From positions 32,593,575 to 32,657,574 of the forward strand of contig OY726563.1 in NCBI GenBank assembly GCA_963383645.1: DNA of 64,000 nucleotides, read 5' to 3'. Below the pieces are notes generated by a model that was not told where the DNA came from, did not search any database, and saw only the letters and a program-made list of their open reading frames with translations. Source of the DNA: Muscardinus avellanarius (Eukaryota; Chordata; Mammalia; Rodentia; Gliridae). Positions 53,111 through 63,549 of the stretch are shown piece after piece. Position 1 is the first letter of the stretch; every line of letters begins with the position of its first letter. The translations under genes and the position numbers were made by a program.

Positions 53111-54470
53111 TCAAAGTCGTATCCCCATCTGGAAGGTAGCTTACTGGAAAGTAGCTGTATCAGAGGTTGTGGTATCTATGAGAATGTGGCTTACAGATCT
53201 CATTCTCCAAGGAACATAAAAGAATGAGCAAGCAGAGATCCGACTGCCAAGCTCAGAAATCCATCCCAGCATTTGTGCCAAGGCTTGAGCCCAGGGTGGC
53301 TGCTCCTAGCCAAAGACTATGCATAGCAGGGTGCAGAGGTAGGTCTGCCCTGGAAGAAAATGGAGTCCTCTGACAGCTGGCTTTGGTTTGAGGACAGCCT
53401 GCAGCTTTGCTGAACCTTCTGTAGACCACAGAACAGTCTAGGATGCTGCCACCAGCACTTTATTTTTCACTGGGGGAGACTGAGACTTTTAGCTTGCTCC
53501 TCATTTTTTCTCTAGGGTATTTTTCCTAGCAAAATCCTCACCCAGCTTTTGTTTTGCGAAGGATCCAGTCTAACCCAGATGTGTATTGCCACATCTTCCT
53601 CCTGCTCCCTCTGCACAACCTGCCAGAATGGACCACCCTGGCTCCTTGCAGATACCTGAATTGGCATATTCATTAGAAGCCTCTTTCTACACTTGGCGTC
53701 TCCCTGGTAGATTCTAAGTTATCTAAGAACTTACAACATCCTTAAGGCTCCTCACTTTGATGGTTCTCAGCAGGTGTTGCTGACCCATGGCAGGGAGGCA
53801 CTTGACATTAAACTCTTACATCATATTTCAAGAGACCTCAATGACTTATTGATATAATTAACAATAACTTACACAGTGAACCCATAGAGCAATTCAAAGC
53901 GTTTAACACCCATTGTCTCTCTTTTTGCCTAACTCCAGCCATGTACCCCACCACCAAGCAAAACAGTCTCCCTGATATTCACTCACCCATCTGCCCAGAG
54001 GATGGATGGCCTTCTTGGAATGACAGTTCTGTTGCTTGCTCTCCCTTGGCAGCCCCTCCTCCTTCCTGAATCCAAATCAAGACATTTGCAGGCAGAACAC
54101 AAAAATCTGATCTTAGAAAGCGTGGTGAGCATTTTCTAAGAGACAACTATAACCCAGGTAGAGAAATTCTAGGCACAAGGCTTAGTAATGAAGTCCAGCT
54201 TGGCCCAGGCTAACATATGATAAATTCAACTCTTCTTTTTAATCCTATCCCGTTTCATGCCCCCCTCCTGCCAGGCATTTCTTTCCTCGTTGTGCCTCTG
54301 CTTCTTGGTACTTGGAAAACAAGGCCTCTGGGCTCTCATCCAGGACACATCCCAGGCATCCTCTGACCCTCCAGGCTCGATCCAGCCTCCCGGCTCCCAC
54401 ACACGGAAATGCTATCGGGCTCACTCAGAGTCGCAGTTCTCCATACTAAACAGAAAGCTGTGGGCTGGCT
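53111..54470. other. Unassigned; possible weak L2 text at 53580-53760
   Basis: No exon, RNA or young repeat seen. Confidence 0.3.
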
Positions 54471-54474
54471 GGCC

Positions 54475-54575
54475 AGGGACCTCACATAAGTTACTTGGCA
54501 TCTGAGAACCACAATTCCCTCATCTGTAAAACAGGGTCATTGGGAGGATTAAAGGGAAGAATGAATTTGAAAATG
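54475..54575 (+). repeat. MIR SINE fragment
   Basis: 'cataagttacttggcatctgagaaccacaattccctcatctgtaaaacagggtcattgggaggatta' is the MIR core and 3' part. Confidence 0.7.
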
Positions 54576-54587
54576 ACTGTAAATCCT

Positions 54588-54725
54588 TGCTACGCAAAGT
54601 GTGGTCCTAGGGCCGCAGCAGCAGCAGCAGCAGCAGCAGAAGCAGCTGAGAGCTCCTTAGAAATGCAGAACCCTGGCCCCACCCAGGGCAACCCTTTCCC
54701 CTGAGGTGATCCAGGTGAGCACTAA
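54588..54725. mobile_element. MER5-like transposon with an internal (CAG)8 expansion
   Basis: 'cttgctacgcaaagtgtggtcctagggccgcagcagc...' then 'gagctccttagaaatgcagaaccctggccccaccca' and 'ttcccctgaggtgatccaggtgagcac' follow MER5. In the usual 'accagcagcatcagcatc' region a (GCA)8 run at 54615-54639 has grown. Confidence 0.75.
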
Positions 54726-56255
54726 GGTTTGGTAAGCCTCCCTGTCTGAGTTGTAGGGGGCACTGAGTGAGTCCTTCCTTTCATGGTATTCTCCTGTTTC
54801 CTCTCCTTGGCTGGATTACACTGTCAGCATTCCCCAGACTTGCCATTTCTACTGCCTCAGCAGAAAGGTGAGCACAGAGGGTGAACCTGACAATATACAC
54901 ACATCCGGAGACTCGGAGGCAGCCACTCATCACAACTTCATGGCCAAGGATCATGGCGCCCCTCTCATGGGCTGGCAATGGACAAAGGCGCCCAGCCAGG
55001 AACAAATCTCAGACAACCAGTGTATCCATTCACCCCTGATTCTGGGACCTACTCCATCATGAACTGCCCCCATCCCTGTATGCTTGATGTGTGACATATT
55101 TTCTGTAATTATGGTGATACCGTCTGTGTATGTATTAATACCGTCTGTGTATGTATTAAATGACTATAACAGTTAACACTGTGGATAAAGAAGGGATGCC
55201 TCTGCCCCAGGAGATACTAAAAGAAGTCCACCCATGGGGGAGAACCATGGGATCAATGATAAAAAAAGGGGCAAGTAAGAGGAAGAGTCATTCTTCCCCT
55301 GGAAGCTTTTTGAAGAGGATATGGTAAACTGGTTTAGCCTTAGATGAGACCTCAAACAGGCCAAATAACCCTTGAAGCAATGACATACTGGCCCCAAGTT
55401 CCGGATGGAGGAATCAATATGAGGGTGAGTCTTTGGCGAGTGATGGGAGTGTCCAAATGCCAACCAGGCTAGTCACAGTCTTTGCCCTCCTTGGGAGGTC
55501 ACACGGCCTGGGTAACTTAGGAGGCACGCACTCAGAGCCTGCTCTTTGTGCAAATATCAGCTTTCTCTTTTCCCTTATAGAAGAAGCCCTCAACTTTTAC
55601 CTGAATACATGTTCTTCTCCCCCACTTAAGACTGCATGTTAGCTTCAACATACAGCCAGGTGTGGTCATGTAACCACATTTGGCCAATAGAAGGTAAGAA
55701 GAAGCCACTTCTGGAGGATGTTCTAGAAGGGAGGGAGCACATACCTGTTTGTCCTTTCTTCCTTCTTGACCACCTGAAAGAAGACATGATGGGGGGCTCA
55801 AGTAGTTGTCTTGAACCATGAGGAAACTTTGGGAGTAGAAGGCATGTCAGGCAGAGCAACAAGATAAAAGGAACTAGAACAACTCACACTTACATCTTAT
55901 AACCCTTATGACAGTACTGGCCTGCGAATTCTGGCTGGTCCTTGGACTTTTGTGTGAGAAAACAGTCTCCAGCATATGCAGATCACTGTCATTCTGGAGA
56001 TTTTGTTTACTCACAGGTCACCAACACAGAACTGATAAAGCTATCAGCTATAACACATTGTCACAGTTTGTGATGGAAATTGACATGGGGGCCATTTGGG
56101 GGGCTGTGGTCTCAAAGTCAATGCTAAAATTGGATTGAGAGAAGAAGACTGAGCAAAGGAAAAGCTTAGAGGCAATGTAGTCACAACAGTGCCCTCGGTG
56201 GATCCCATGGGGACCACCAGAGTTGGCTCTTAAAAGTTCTTCAGAAGCAAGTTAA
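54726..56255. other. Unassigned; 21-bp tandem duplication at 55117-55158
   Basis: ATACCGTCTGTGTATGTATTA is repeated exactly twice in tandem. Otherwise non-coding as far as visible. Confidence 0.35.
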
Positions 56256-56259
56256 GAAG

Positions 56260-56385
56260 ACTGAGCTTCTGGAACTTTCTGGGCTTCAGTTTTCTCATCT
56301 TCAAAATGGGAGTTATCGATCTTGCACTTTTCATGATGATAAAAAAGAATGTGAGTGCAGGACCTGGCCCACAGGTGAACATGGT
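56260..56385 (+). repeat. MIR SINE fragment
   Basis: 'cttctggaactttctgggcttcagttttctcatcttcaaaatgggagttatcg' is MIR core text. Confidence 0.6.
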
Positions 56386-56454
56386 AAGAGCCAGCTAGAA
56401 GAACTGGAGAACTTTGGCCACATCTTGGGGGAGGGGTGGCTATGTCTACATCTC

Positions 56455-56905
56455 AACTACTTGCCATCTGTTTTGGGCAACTTTTCTGTTGCCATGACCA
56501 AATATCTGACATGAACAACATAGAGGAAGAAAGGTTTATTTGGACTCATGGATTCAGAGGCACAGTCCACAGTTGACCGACTCCAAGGCATACATCATGG
56601 TGACACAGCATGTGGCAGAGGACAACAATTTATCTCCTGGAAGCCAGAAAGCAAAGAGAAAAGGGAAAAAGCCCCTAGGGACAGATATAATCCCCAAGGC
56701 TATATCTCCAGTGACTACCTCCTCCAGCTACACCCCACCTAACTAAATTACCACTTAGTAAACCCATTTGAATTATTAATCTTTCAGTGAATTTAACCAC
56801 TGATGAGATTAGAGCCCTGATTCATTTTTACCTCTGAACATTTTTGCATCACCAATATAGGAGATTTTCTAGGGAGCATTCTATATTCAAACCATAGAAG
56901 CATCA
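56455..56905 (-). mobile_element. MaLR-type solo LTR, antisense
   Basis: 'tctgttgccatgaccaaatatctgacatgaacaacat', 'gaaaggtttatttggactcatgg', 'gctacaccccacctaactaa', 'tcatttttacctctgaacatttttgcatcaccaatatagg' share the order seen at 18243-18640. Solo copy. Confidence 0.7.
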
Positions 56906-57965
56906 TAGAAGACAAGCATGTGACTATCAGTTCCCCAGAATATTCTCTAACAGATTCCCCTCCCCCCCCCCGACTGCGAGAATTTGCATTCTCCTCTATG
57001 TTATCATAGTACTGTATTCTTAAAGGCATTGTAGATCTTACCACCTTAGCTGGCTGTGGCTATTTTCCTGGAGATCTGAGCTCCAGGGTCATCACTAATT
57101 CCCCAGTTCATGGCACAGTGCCTGGAACATAGAAATTGCCCAATGCATGACTGATAAATCAAGGAATCTCACTAAAGGAGCCAAATCCCCATTATGTTGA
57201 TGGGGCAAAGACTACTCCCCTGTAGCTAGAAAACATGGCTTCGACTTCCACTCTCACATCTCTTTTTTTTGAGCCTTCCAAGCCTCAATTTATCACCCAC
57301 ATAATGGGAATAATAAAAACAAGGTGATTGTAAATGACTGAACGATATATTGGTTAAAAACTGCAAGGCAAAAGGCAGATGGTATATTATTGGAGGAGGG
57401 GTGGAGTTCATGAGTCGAGTCTAAGTCTGTGGCTCCAAGGAATTGTTTGCAGCACAGAATACTCTGGCTACATAGTTCTGCAAAATTAGGCAGCCACCAA
57501 AGTATAAGACCAGGGATAATTTCCCATATCCCAAGGGTAGCCCTAATGTCAGCCTCTCTTGTCGGGAAATATAAACTGTTTGTCCACATGGGCTACAAGG
57601 TAAAGGCTGTCAGAGGCTGTCAGTCCCAGTATGGATGCTGAAAAAGAACAGACATGGACTCATTGGCCTTTCACTGCATGCCTTCAGGGTAAGGATGCCC
57701 TGCACAGTTCACACAGGATTCAGGACTAAGGCCAGATTCCTGTCCATGATGGCGGGCAGTGGCAAGAAATAACCTGTGCATGTCAGCTGTCCCAAAGTAT
57801 GTTCAGGTGAGGGGCCCCATATAAATCTTGAGGGCAGACATGTTGCATTTATACCAGTCTGGCAAGAGGAGGCATTCAGATCCCATACTGAAGCACTGGG
57901 GACACAGGAGAAATTTAAAGTGCCTTGATCAGGAAATTAAGTGATATATCAGCAATACATTTAAG
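56906..57965. other. Unassigned; L2-like piece at 57080-57175
   Basis: 'cagttcatggcacagtgcctggaacatagaaattgcccaatgcatgac' is an L2 3' end. A C10 run lies at 56962-56971. No exon. Confidence 0.35.
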
Positions 57966-58037
57966 CAGCAGCAGATCAGAGTGGTTAACAGCAAGAACTC
58001 TGGGCCAAGTCTGCCTAGAGTCAAATTTTACCTGTGC

Positions 58038-58040
<3 letters not shown>

Positions 58041-58128
<88 letters not shown>

Positions 58129-58197
58129 CAGACAGAGAGAGACAGAGAGACAGAGAGAGACAGAGACAGAGACAGATAGACAGATAGACAGACAGAG
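58041..58197. repeat. Compound microsatellite (GT)23-(GA)n-(GACA/GACAGA)n
   Basis: (GT) 58041-58087, (GA) to about 58121, then GACA/GATA-type repeats to 58197. It lies exactly at the 3' tail position of the antisense SINE that follows, so it probably evolved from that tail. Confidence 0.95.
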
Positions 58198-58376
58198 ACT
58201 GGGGATTGAAGCCAGGGGCATTCTACCTCCAAAATACATCCCCAGCCCTTTTGATTTTGAAATAGAGTCTTGCTAACTTCCTAAGGCTTGCCTTGAATCT
58301 AAAAAACCTGACAAGAATCCTCTTGTCTCAGTATTCCAAGTACTAAGATTACAGACATAAGCCATCACATTGGGCT
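58198..58376 (-). mobile_element. B1-dID SINE, antisense, short form
   Basis: ID half 'actggggattgaagccagggg', 'ctacctccaaaatacatccccagccc', linker 'ttttgattttgaaatag', short-form B1 half ending 'gccatcacattgggct'. Flanking duplication as given for the host MIR. Confidence 0.85.
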
Positions 58377-58500
58377 CTGTACAACTATTTAACCATGTTG
58401 CCGTTGTCAAATTACATGACCTTTCTGTGCCTCACTTTCTCTGTCTGCAAAATTGGACAATAATCATTCTCACCTCATGGAGAATGTACTTAGCCTTTGG

Positions 58501-59110
58501 AATGTAGTAATTGTGCCCAGGGGGTAGGGGATGAGAGAGGTAATGAGGGGCCATTTGTAATTTCATCAGTAATAATCACCTATAAAAGGATAGCTTCAAG
58601 AGAAAGGGGCCCCATTCAGTACAGGGTCAGTATAGTTGGGGATATGGGTCATCACATGAAAATTAAAATACCACCACAAAGCCGAATATGTCCAGAATCC
58701 AGTGAAGGGACATACAGAAGGCAAGGACATTGAACTCCAAACAGACCGAGAAATGTAACTCACATTGGTTTGGTTTAAAGAAAGGAATCTATCTGCTTGG
58801 GAAGCCAATAGGTTAGAAGGTAGTTGACTTCAGACATGGCTAAATCTGGGTACTTATCCCAAGTGATTACAAGATGACCACCAAAGAGTTTCAAATTTAC
58901 ATTTTATTAATAAAGCAACTATGACAGAAACAGCACCCTTTCCCAGCAGTTCCAGAAAAATCTCCAGGCTGCCACTGCCTGACTAGAATTGGCCAGCTTG
59001 GGCTACAACGCACTCCAGGGGCTGGGGAATGTGACTGATTTCATGTGAGCCACACAAACTGAGGATATAACAGTTTCCCAAAGAACAACTGGGGAGAAAA
59101 TGAGGAATTT
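58501..59110. other. Unassigned non-coding sequence
   Basis: No recognised repeat or exon. Confidence 0.3.
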
Positions 59111-59111
59111 T

Positions 59112-59480
59112 TTTTCAGTCAGCTTTTCCATTGCTGTGACCAAAATACCTGCCAAGAACAATGTAGAGGCAGAAAGGTGTATTGGGGCTCAATTTCAGAG
59201 GTTCAGTCTATATTCATCCAGTTTCAAGGAAGAAGCTGGGAGGGGGTAGGGCATGGCAGCAAGATGGTGCTCTCACATAATGGTGGCAGGAAGCAGAAAG
59301 ATGGAGAGGAGGGGTCCAGGGACATATATAATCTCCAAGGATGCACTCCTAATGACCCACCTCCTTTACCATGGCCTACCTCTGAACTTTGCTACAATGA
59401 GGACATGCTTTTTGCTCAAACTCTTGCTCAACATAAGAGTTTTGAGGGACATTGCAAATTTAACTCATAGCAGGAATGGA
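59112..59480 (-). mobile_element. MaLR-type solo LTR, antisense
   Basis: 'gtcagcttttccattgctgtgaccaaaatacctgccaagaacaatgtagagg' then 'gtgtattggggctcaatttcagaggttcag', and 'acccacctcctttaccatggcctacc' at the right. Same family and order as 18243 and 56455. Confidence 0.7.
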
Positions 59481-59559
59481 TCCTGCCTAACCAGGCAAAA
59501 TAACTAACAGATATTCCCTTCTCCAGGGAAGTGAGTCTTGAGAACAACCAATCTCCTCC

Positions 59560-59700
59560 TACTCTTGTTTCAATAATAACCAGCATTTGTTCAAAACCAC
59601 AAATTGCAAATGGCTGGCACCTACGCCGTTTAATCTCTCAACTCACTCAAATCAATTCGAGGCAGGGAAAAAACTGACAACACAAAGGCCCAGAGGTGGG
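59560..59700 (-). repeat. MIR SINE remnant, antisense
   Basis: 'taaccagcatttgttcaaaacc', 'gccgtttaatctctcaactcactcaaatcaattcgaggcaggg' and 'acacaaaggcccagagg' are antisense MIR/tail text. Confidence 0.5.
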
Positions 59701-60540
59701 GCGGGCCCACGGCTGGGGAAGATTAACCCAGCAGCTGTGTGTAGGAGGGATCAAAGGTTGAGAGCTTCCCAGGTTTGAGGGGCACTGTTCTTTCCAGCCC
59801 AAGGGGAAGGCAGCCTGTGCCTGCCTCTGACCAGTTCCTCAATAAAGTCCTGGGCAAAAGAAGGATAGGCACGGGAATAGACTGGTGACTTGTTCATATT
59901 TGGAAACAGGCGTCAGAGTACTCAAACATGATTCTCAAGTACTGGCAGAGAAAAGAGTGACTGACAGAAATGGGGAGGGGGCTCTGTTAGGGGAAATAGA
60001 GTGAATTTGATCATTTACATCTGAAATAAAAGTGCCACAGGCCAAGGCCAGAGCTGTGGATCACTGGGTCCTGCAAGGGCCTCTGTTTCCCTGCAAGTGG
60101 CTTGGTTCAGCTCTTGCGGGAAGTTTGTGCAGAGAGGCGGGAAGGCTGAGGAGTGGGCCTTGCAGGATGCTCCCATTCCGGGGACCAGATGAGGAATGGA
60201 GCGACAAGACAGCAGAAGCTAAATAGAAGTCAAGAAAGTCAGAATGCAGCGCTGGGGGACAGGGACCACATGTGGGAAGTGCCTTTGGTGCAGAATTAAC
60301 AGGAGGTCTCTGGGTCCTTGGAGTAAGGCAGCTGATGGGCTATCTGCTCTGACAAAGGCCGGGGGACCCCAGCTCACGTAACTCTAGCAAGCACAGTTTG
60401 GATCAAGAGAAAATGTACTCAATCCAGAGAAGGGGACAAAAGGGTGGTCTAATCAGTGCTTTCTGACAATGACTAGAGGGACGGAGAAAAGTGGGGAGAT
60501 GGAAACAAGAAATACAAGGAGGGAAGTAGCTACAGCTTTC
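59701..60540. other. Unassigned, GC-balanced single-copy sequence
   Basis: No recognised repeat or exon. Confidence 0.3.
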
Positions 60541-60544
60541 TCTC

Positions 60545-60582
60545 CACACATGTGTGTGCGTGTGCGCACATACACACACACG
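60545..60582. repeat. Alternating purine-pyrimidine tract with GTGTGCGCAC core
   Basis: CACACATGTGTGTGCGTGTG then CGCACATACACACACACG: 38 bases of strict alternation, partly self-complementary around TGTGCGCACA. Followed by GCATGCATGC repeats to about 60600. Z-DNA or cruciform-prone. Confidence 0.9.
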
Positions 60583-60849
60583 AGCATGCATGCAAGCATG
60601 CACATACACACACGTGCAGGCTTGAGAAGGGGTTGAAATTGTTTGTTCTCAGAGAATTCCTTGGAGATTCCTCCCCAGACGCCATCTTCTCCGGCAACAT
60701 AAGGTTCTCACACAGAGGCGCACGTGCACACACACAGTCACACAGAGGCACACGTGTCGCCACAGGGACCGGGCTGCTTGGCTCACACTCCGCTGGCTGA
60801 CGAATGACACAGCAGTGGTGGGAAGGGAGTGTGGGAAGAAGCCTGTCAC

Positions 60850-61170
60850 GGAGAGGACCTCAGCAGCTCGTCTGTGGCCGCCCTTTGCCAGGGGCCTGCG
60901 GTCACCTGAGTGTGGCCAGGGAGCTCGGTCCTCCCTGTGGGCAGGCCCGGGCAGGCACCGTCCTGCATGTCAGCCTAATGCCTTGATAAACAGGGAGCTT
61001 GCTGGAATGCGGCTGTTAATTGGAGCTAGAGCCGCAGCCTTTCGCTCGGGGAGCAATGGTTAATGATAAGCCTCTGGGGGAGTCACAGGAGTTTGCCACT
61101 GTTACAGTCCTGTCCTCTCTGCTTCTTAAACAGCAGTTTATCTAAAAATTGAAAACACTTTCCTGGGAAT
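60850..61170. promoter_or_regulatory. Candidate conserved regulatory block
   Basis: Repeat-free with about twelve CpGs. Motifs include 'gcggctgttaattggagc' (61008-61025, homeodomain/HNF1 half-site type), GCAATGGTTAATGATAAGCC (61052-61071, HNF1/GATA type), 'aacagcagtttatctaaaaattg' (61128) and 'gggaataattatttcttgg' (61165). Mixed AT-rich cores and CpGs, as in developmental enhancers. Inference. Confidence 0.4.
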
Positions 61171-61775
61171 AATTATTTCTTGGAATCTCTGAGACTGCTA
61201 TCACATTTCGAAGCCTACCATTTGGGACAACCTTTTGGATGCTGAGGGGCTGGCCACCATAAGCTGCCTTCTGTGGGACAGCTTCATTCTTCTTCTTCCT
61301 TCCCTTCCAGATCTTTCCTGGGCGTCCACTGAACAGCCACTGTGGGCATGTTTGAAGAGGTCGGGGGCTAATTTATGGCTGAGTGGGAGCTTTGCTGAGT
61401 GAAAGTGGGCCTGGAAAGGAGGTTGGGAGAAAATCTTGAGACTTCGAAGGGAGACTTTTCTAGAATCTCCAAGCCCCAGATTCCTGTTTTCTGGCTTTAG
61501 GCTGAACTGCAGACCTACTGGTGGGAGAGTGTTAGAAGCTGTGGTCGCCAGAAGAGCCTTTGCGGGCCCCGTTTCTTCCTCAGAGACTGTCTCCATGACA
61601 GGGAGCTGGAGGTAGTGAGGGAGCAGCAGCTAACTAGATGAAGATGATATGGCCCTGGCAGAGTGGTGCCCAGGAGCCAGGGCTGGCCTCATTGTCTGCT
61701 TCTGGGTTCTGCACAGCTGCCCAGGTGTTGGTGGAAGAGCAGGTACCCAGGCCAAATGCTGACCTTACACTGTGC
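61171..61775. other. Unassigned single-copy sequence between two candidate blocks
   Basis: A 131-codon minus-strand frame at 61201-61596 was examined. No domain, no splice context; no exon called. Confidence 0.3.
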
Positions 61776-61779
61776 TCCA

Positions 61780-62060
61780 TGGTTGGCCCAGCCCCGACCG
61801 TGACAGGGCGCTTGGCCTGGAAACATGGCCGCGGGCAGCATCCTCCTTAAATGTGAGGGCAGTGACACAGGCGGTTAAACTCAGCGCATTGGCCACAGGC
61901 CAGCCTTCTGGCTTGGCAATTACACACTGTCTACCTCCGCCTCTCCCTGTCGCCCGTCACCTCCCTGTCAGGCGGCTTTAATGCCACTCGCCTCTTCCTG
62001 TCAGCAAATGTTTGTGTGTGGCGTTGCTGGGCGACAGTTGAATGGGGCTTGAATTTTCCT
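61780..62060. promoter_or_regulatory. Candidate conserved regulatory block
   Basis: Repeat-free, CpG-bearing: 'ggaaacatggccgcgggcagcatcctcc' (61819; AAACATGGCCGC includes a YY1-like core), 'cacaggcggttaaactcagcgc' (61867), 'ggcggctttaatgccactcgcc' (61971), 'gttgctgggcgacagttgaatgg' (62024). Next to 60850-61170, so the two may form one regulatory cluster. Inference. Confidence 0.4.
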
Positions 62061-62400
62061 GGTCCCTGGGCCCTTGGCGGAGACTTCTCTCTGAGGGTAT
62101 TGCAAGGTTCCATGTCGCCACCATGTGAGCCCTAGTGGATCACTGAGGGCAACTGGAAGGTGGAGCCAGACCTTTCTCATGCTCCCAGCTCCCCAAGGAA
62201 CTGTCCCATGAGGCCCCTTCACAGATATATCTGGGGAGACTGCCATTCATGTTGCCAAATGCTTTATGAAGACAGGACAGCTCCTCCCCCAAGAAGGGTG
62301 CACGTGTTCCCAGCCCATGGGAAGCTGGACAGCACCGGGGCCTTCCAGACACGCAGTGTACTGAAGGGAACGGAAGGAGAGGCCCCCACGGTCTGCAAAT
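62061..62400. other. Unassigned single-copy sequence
   Basis: No recognised repeat or exon. AATAAA occurs at 62398 but with no supported gene upstream. Confidence 0.3.
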
Positions 62401-62409
62401 AAACTTGGA

Positions 62410-62515
62410 TTTCAAACCGGGTTCTGCCAAGCACCTGCTGTGTGGTCTCAGAGCCTCACACTACCTCTCTGGGCCTCAGCTTTCTTATCTATGACATGCA
62501 GTGGTAAAAACAAGC
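62410..62515 (+). repeat. MIR SINE fragment
   Basis: 'caaaccgggttctgccaagcacctgctgtgtggtctcagagcctcac' followed by 'gggcctcagctttcttatctatgac' is the MIR head and core. Confidence 0.7.
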
Positions 62516-62819
62516 TCTGCCTTGCTCAAAACAATGAGGGGGACTTCTTTCTTACTTCTGGCTACTTTCTTATTAGGCATGCAAGAAGCCACAGTGGTGG
62601 TGTCAAAGTGAGGAAAGACCCTCTATGCACGTGGTGATGAAATGAGGAGCCAGCAAGGACAAGGAAAAGGAGAGGAGATCATGTAAAAGGCTTTTATTTG
62701 GGACAGTGGTACCTCATGGGCAAAAATGCTGAAGAATTCGAATGAGATCTGGTAAGCCAGGATGGAGAGTGGCAGGCCCAGGGCAAGAAAAGAAGAAAAA
62801 AAAAAAAACAACAAAAAAA

Positions 62820-63008
62820 ACTGTCTTCAGATCAAGCAGATCTGAGTTCAAGATTTTGCTCTGCTTGGTCCTAGCTGTGTGACCTTGAGCAAGTTCCTTA
62901 ATCTCTCTGAACCTCACCTATTTAAGTGTACTCCTAGCACTCACCTCACAGAGGAGTGGTGAGGGCCACTCGCGACCTGGCACGCAGAGGGTACTCAGCA
63001 AGTTAGGC
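62820..63008 (+). repeat. MIR SINE
   Basis: 'gatcaagcagatctgagttcaagattttgctctgc', 'agctgtgtgaccttgagcaagttccttaatctctctgaacctc' and 'gagggtactcagcaagtta' give a complete MIR in order. A run of A with CAA interruptions (62795-62820) precedes it. Confidence 0.8.
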
Positions 63009-63289
63009 CCTCAGTCTACTAGGAGAAAGGAGACTTAAAAGTGAAAAAGATCAAGTAATTCTTCAAAGGGAAATGACAGTGCCAAAGGCATGAGGTTCCA
63101 GCAAGGAGCAAATGTCCAGAGCTGGGGCAGTCAGGATTCTTGTGGTTCCAATTGGACCAGACCTTGGTTGTCCAGAGCATAATTGGCTTGGTAATGCAGC
63201 CAGAGAACACAGATTCTGAGCAGAGGACAGAACCCACCTAGATGAAGCAAACTAAAAGAGAGAAAGATGCAACGTCGAACATTTGTTAA

Positions 63290-63545
63290 GCAAAATGCCT
63301 GCACATCCATCAGAATTTTAAATGGATATAATTCTAACCCTGAAACTATACCTCTAGAGATCTTTATTTAGAAACACTCACATACCCCAAAATATATGCC
63401 CAAGGAAGTTTACCTTATCAGACACCAAAAACTTAGTAGCACCGTAATTGTCTAATAATAGGGGACAGGTTAGAGGGATCAGGGCATAACTACACTATGG
63501 CAGATTTGGCAGTTAATAAAAAGCAACAGATATTTCTATATTGTC
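63290..63545 (+). mobile_element. Old L1 (L1M-type) 3' fragment, sense
   Basis: 'ctatacctctagagatctttatttagaaacactc', 'caaaatatatgcccaaggaagtttacc', 'gtaattgtctaataataggggacaggttagagggatc' and 'gccagttaataaaaagcaac'-type text follow the L1M 3' region in order. Decayed. Confidence 0.6.
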
Positions 63546-63549
63546 ATAG

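Larger units (their letters stand above)
57970..58500 (+). repeat. MIR SINE split by a SINE plus its expanded tail
   Basis: The left half is 57970-58040 ('gagtggttaacagcaagaactctgggccaagtctgcctagagtc') and the right half 58386-58500 ('catgacctttctgtgcctcactttctctgtctgcaaaattgg'). The insertion (58041-58376) carries a near-perfect target copy: CTGTGCAAC (58032-58040) and CTGTACAAC (58377-58385). Confidence 0.85.

Noticed and set aside
61201..61596. 131-codon minus-strand frame beginning METVSEEETGP
   Set aside because: Protein-like at first glance, but it has no domain, no flanking splice signals and lies between non-coding candidate blocks.
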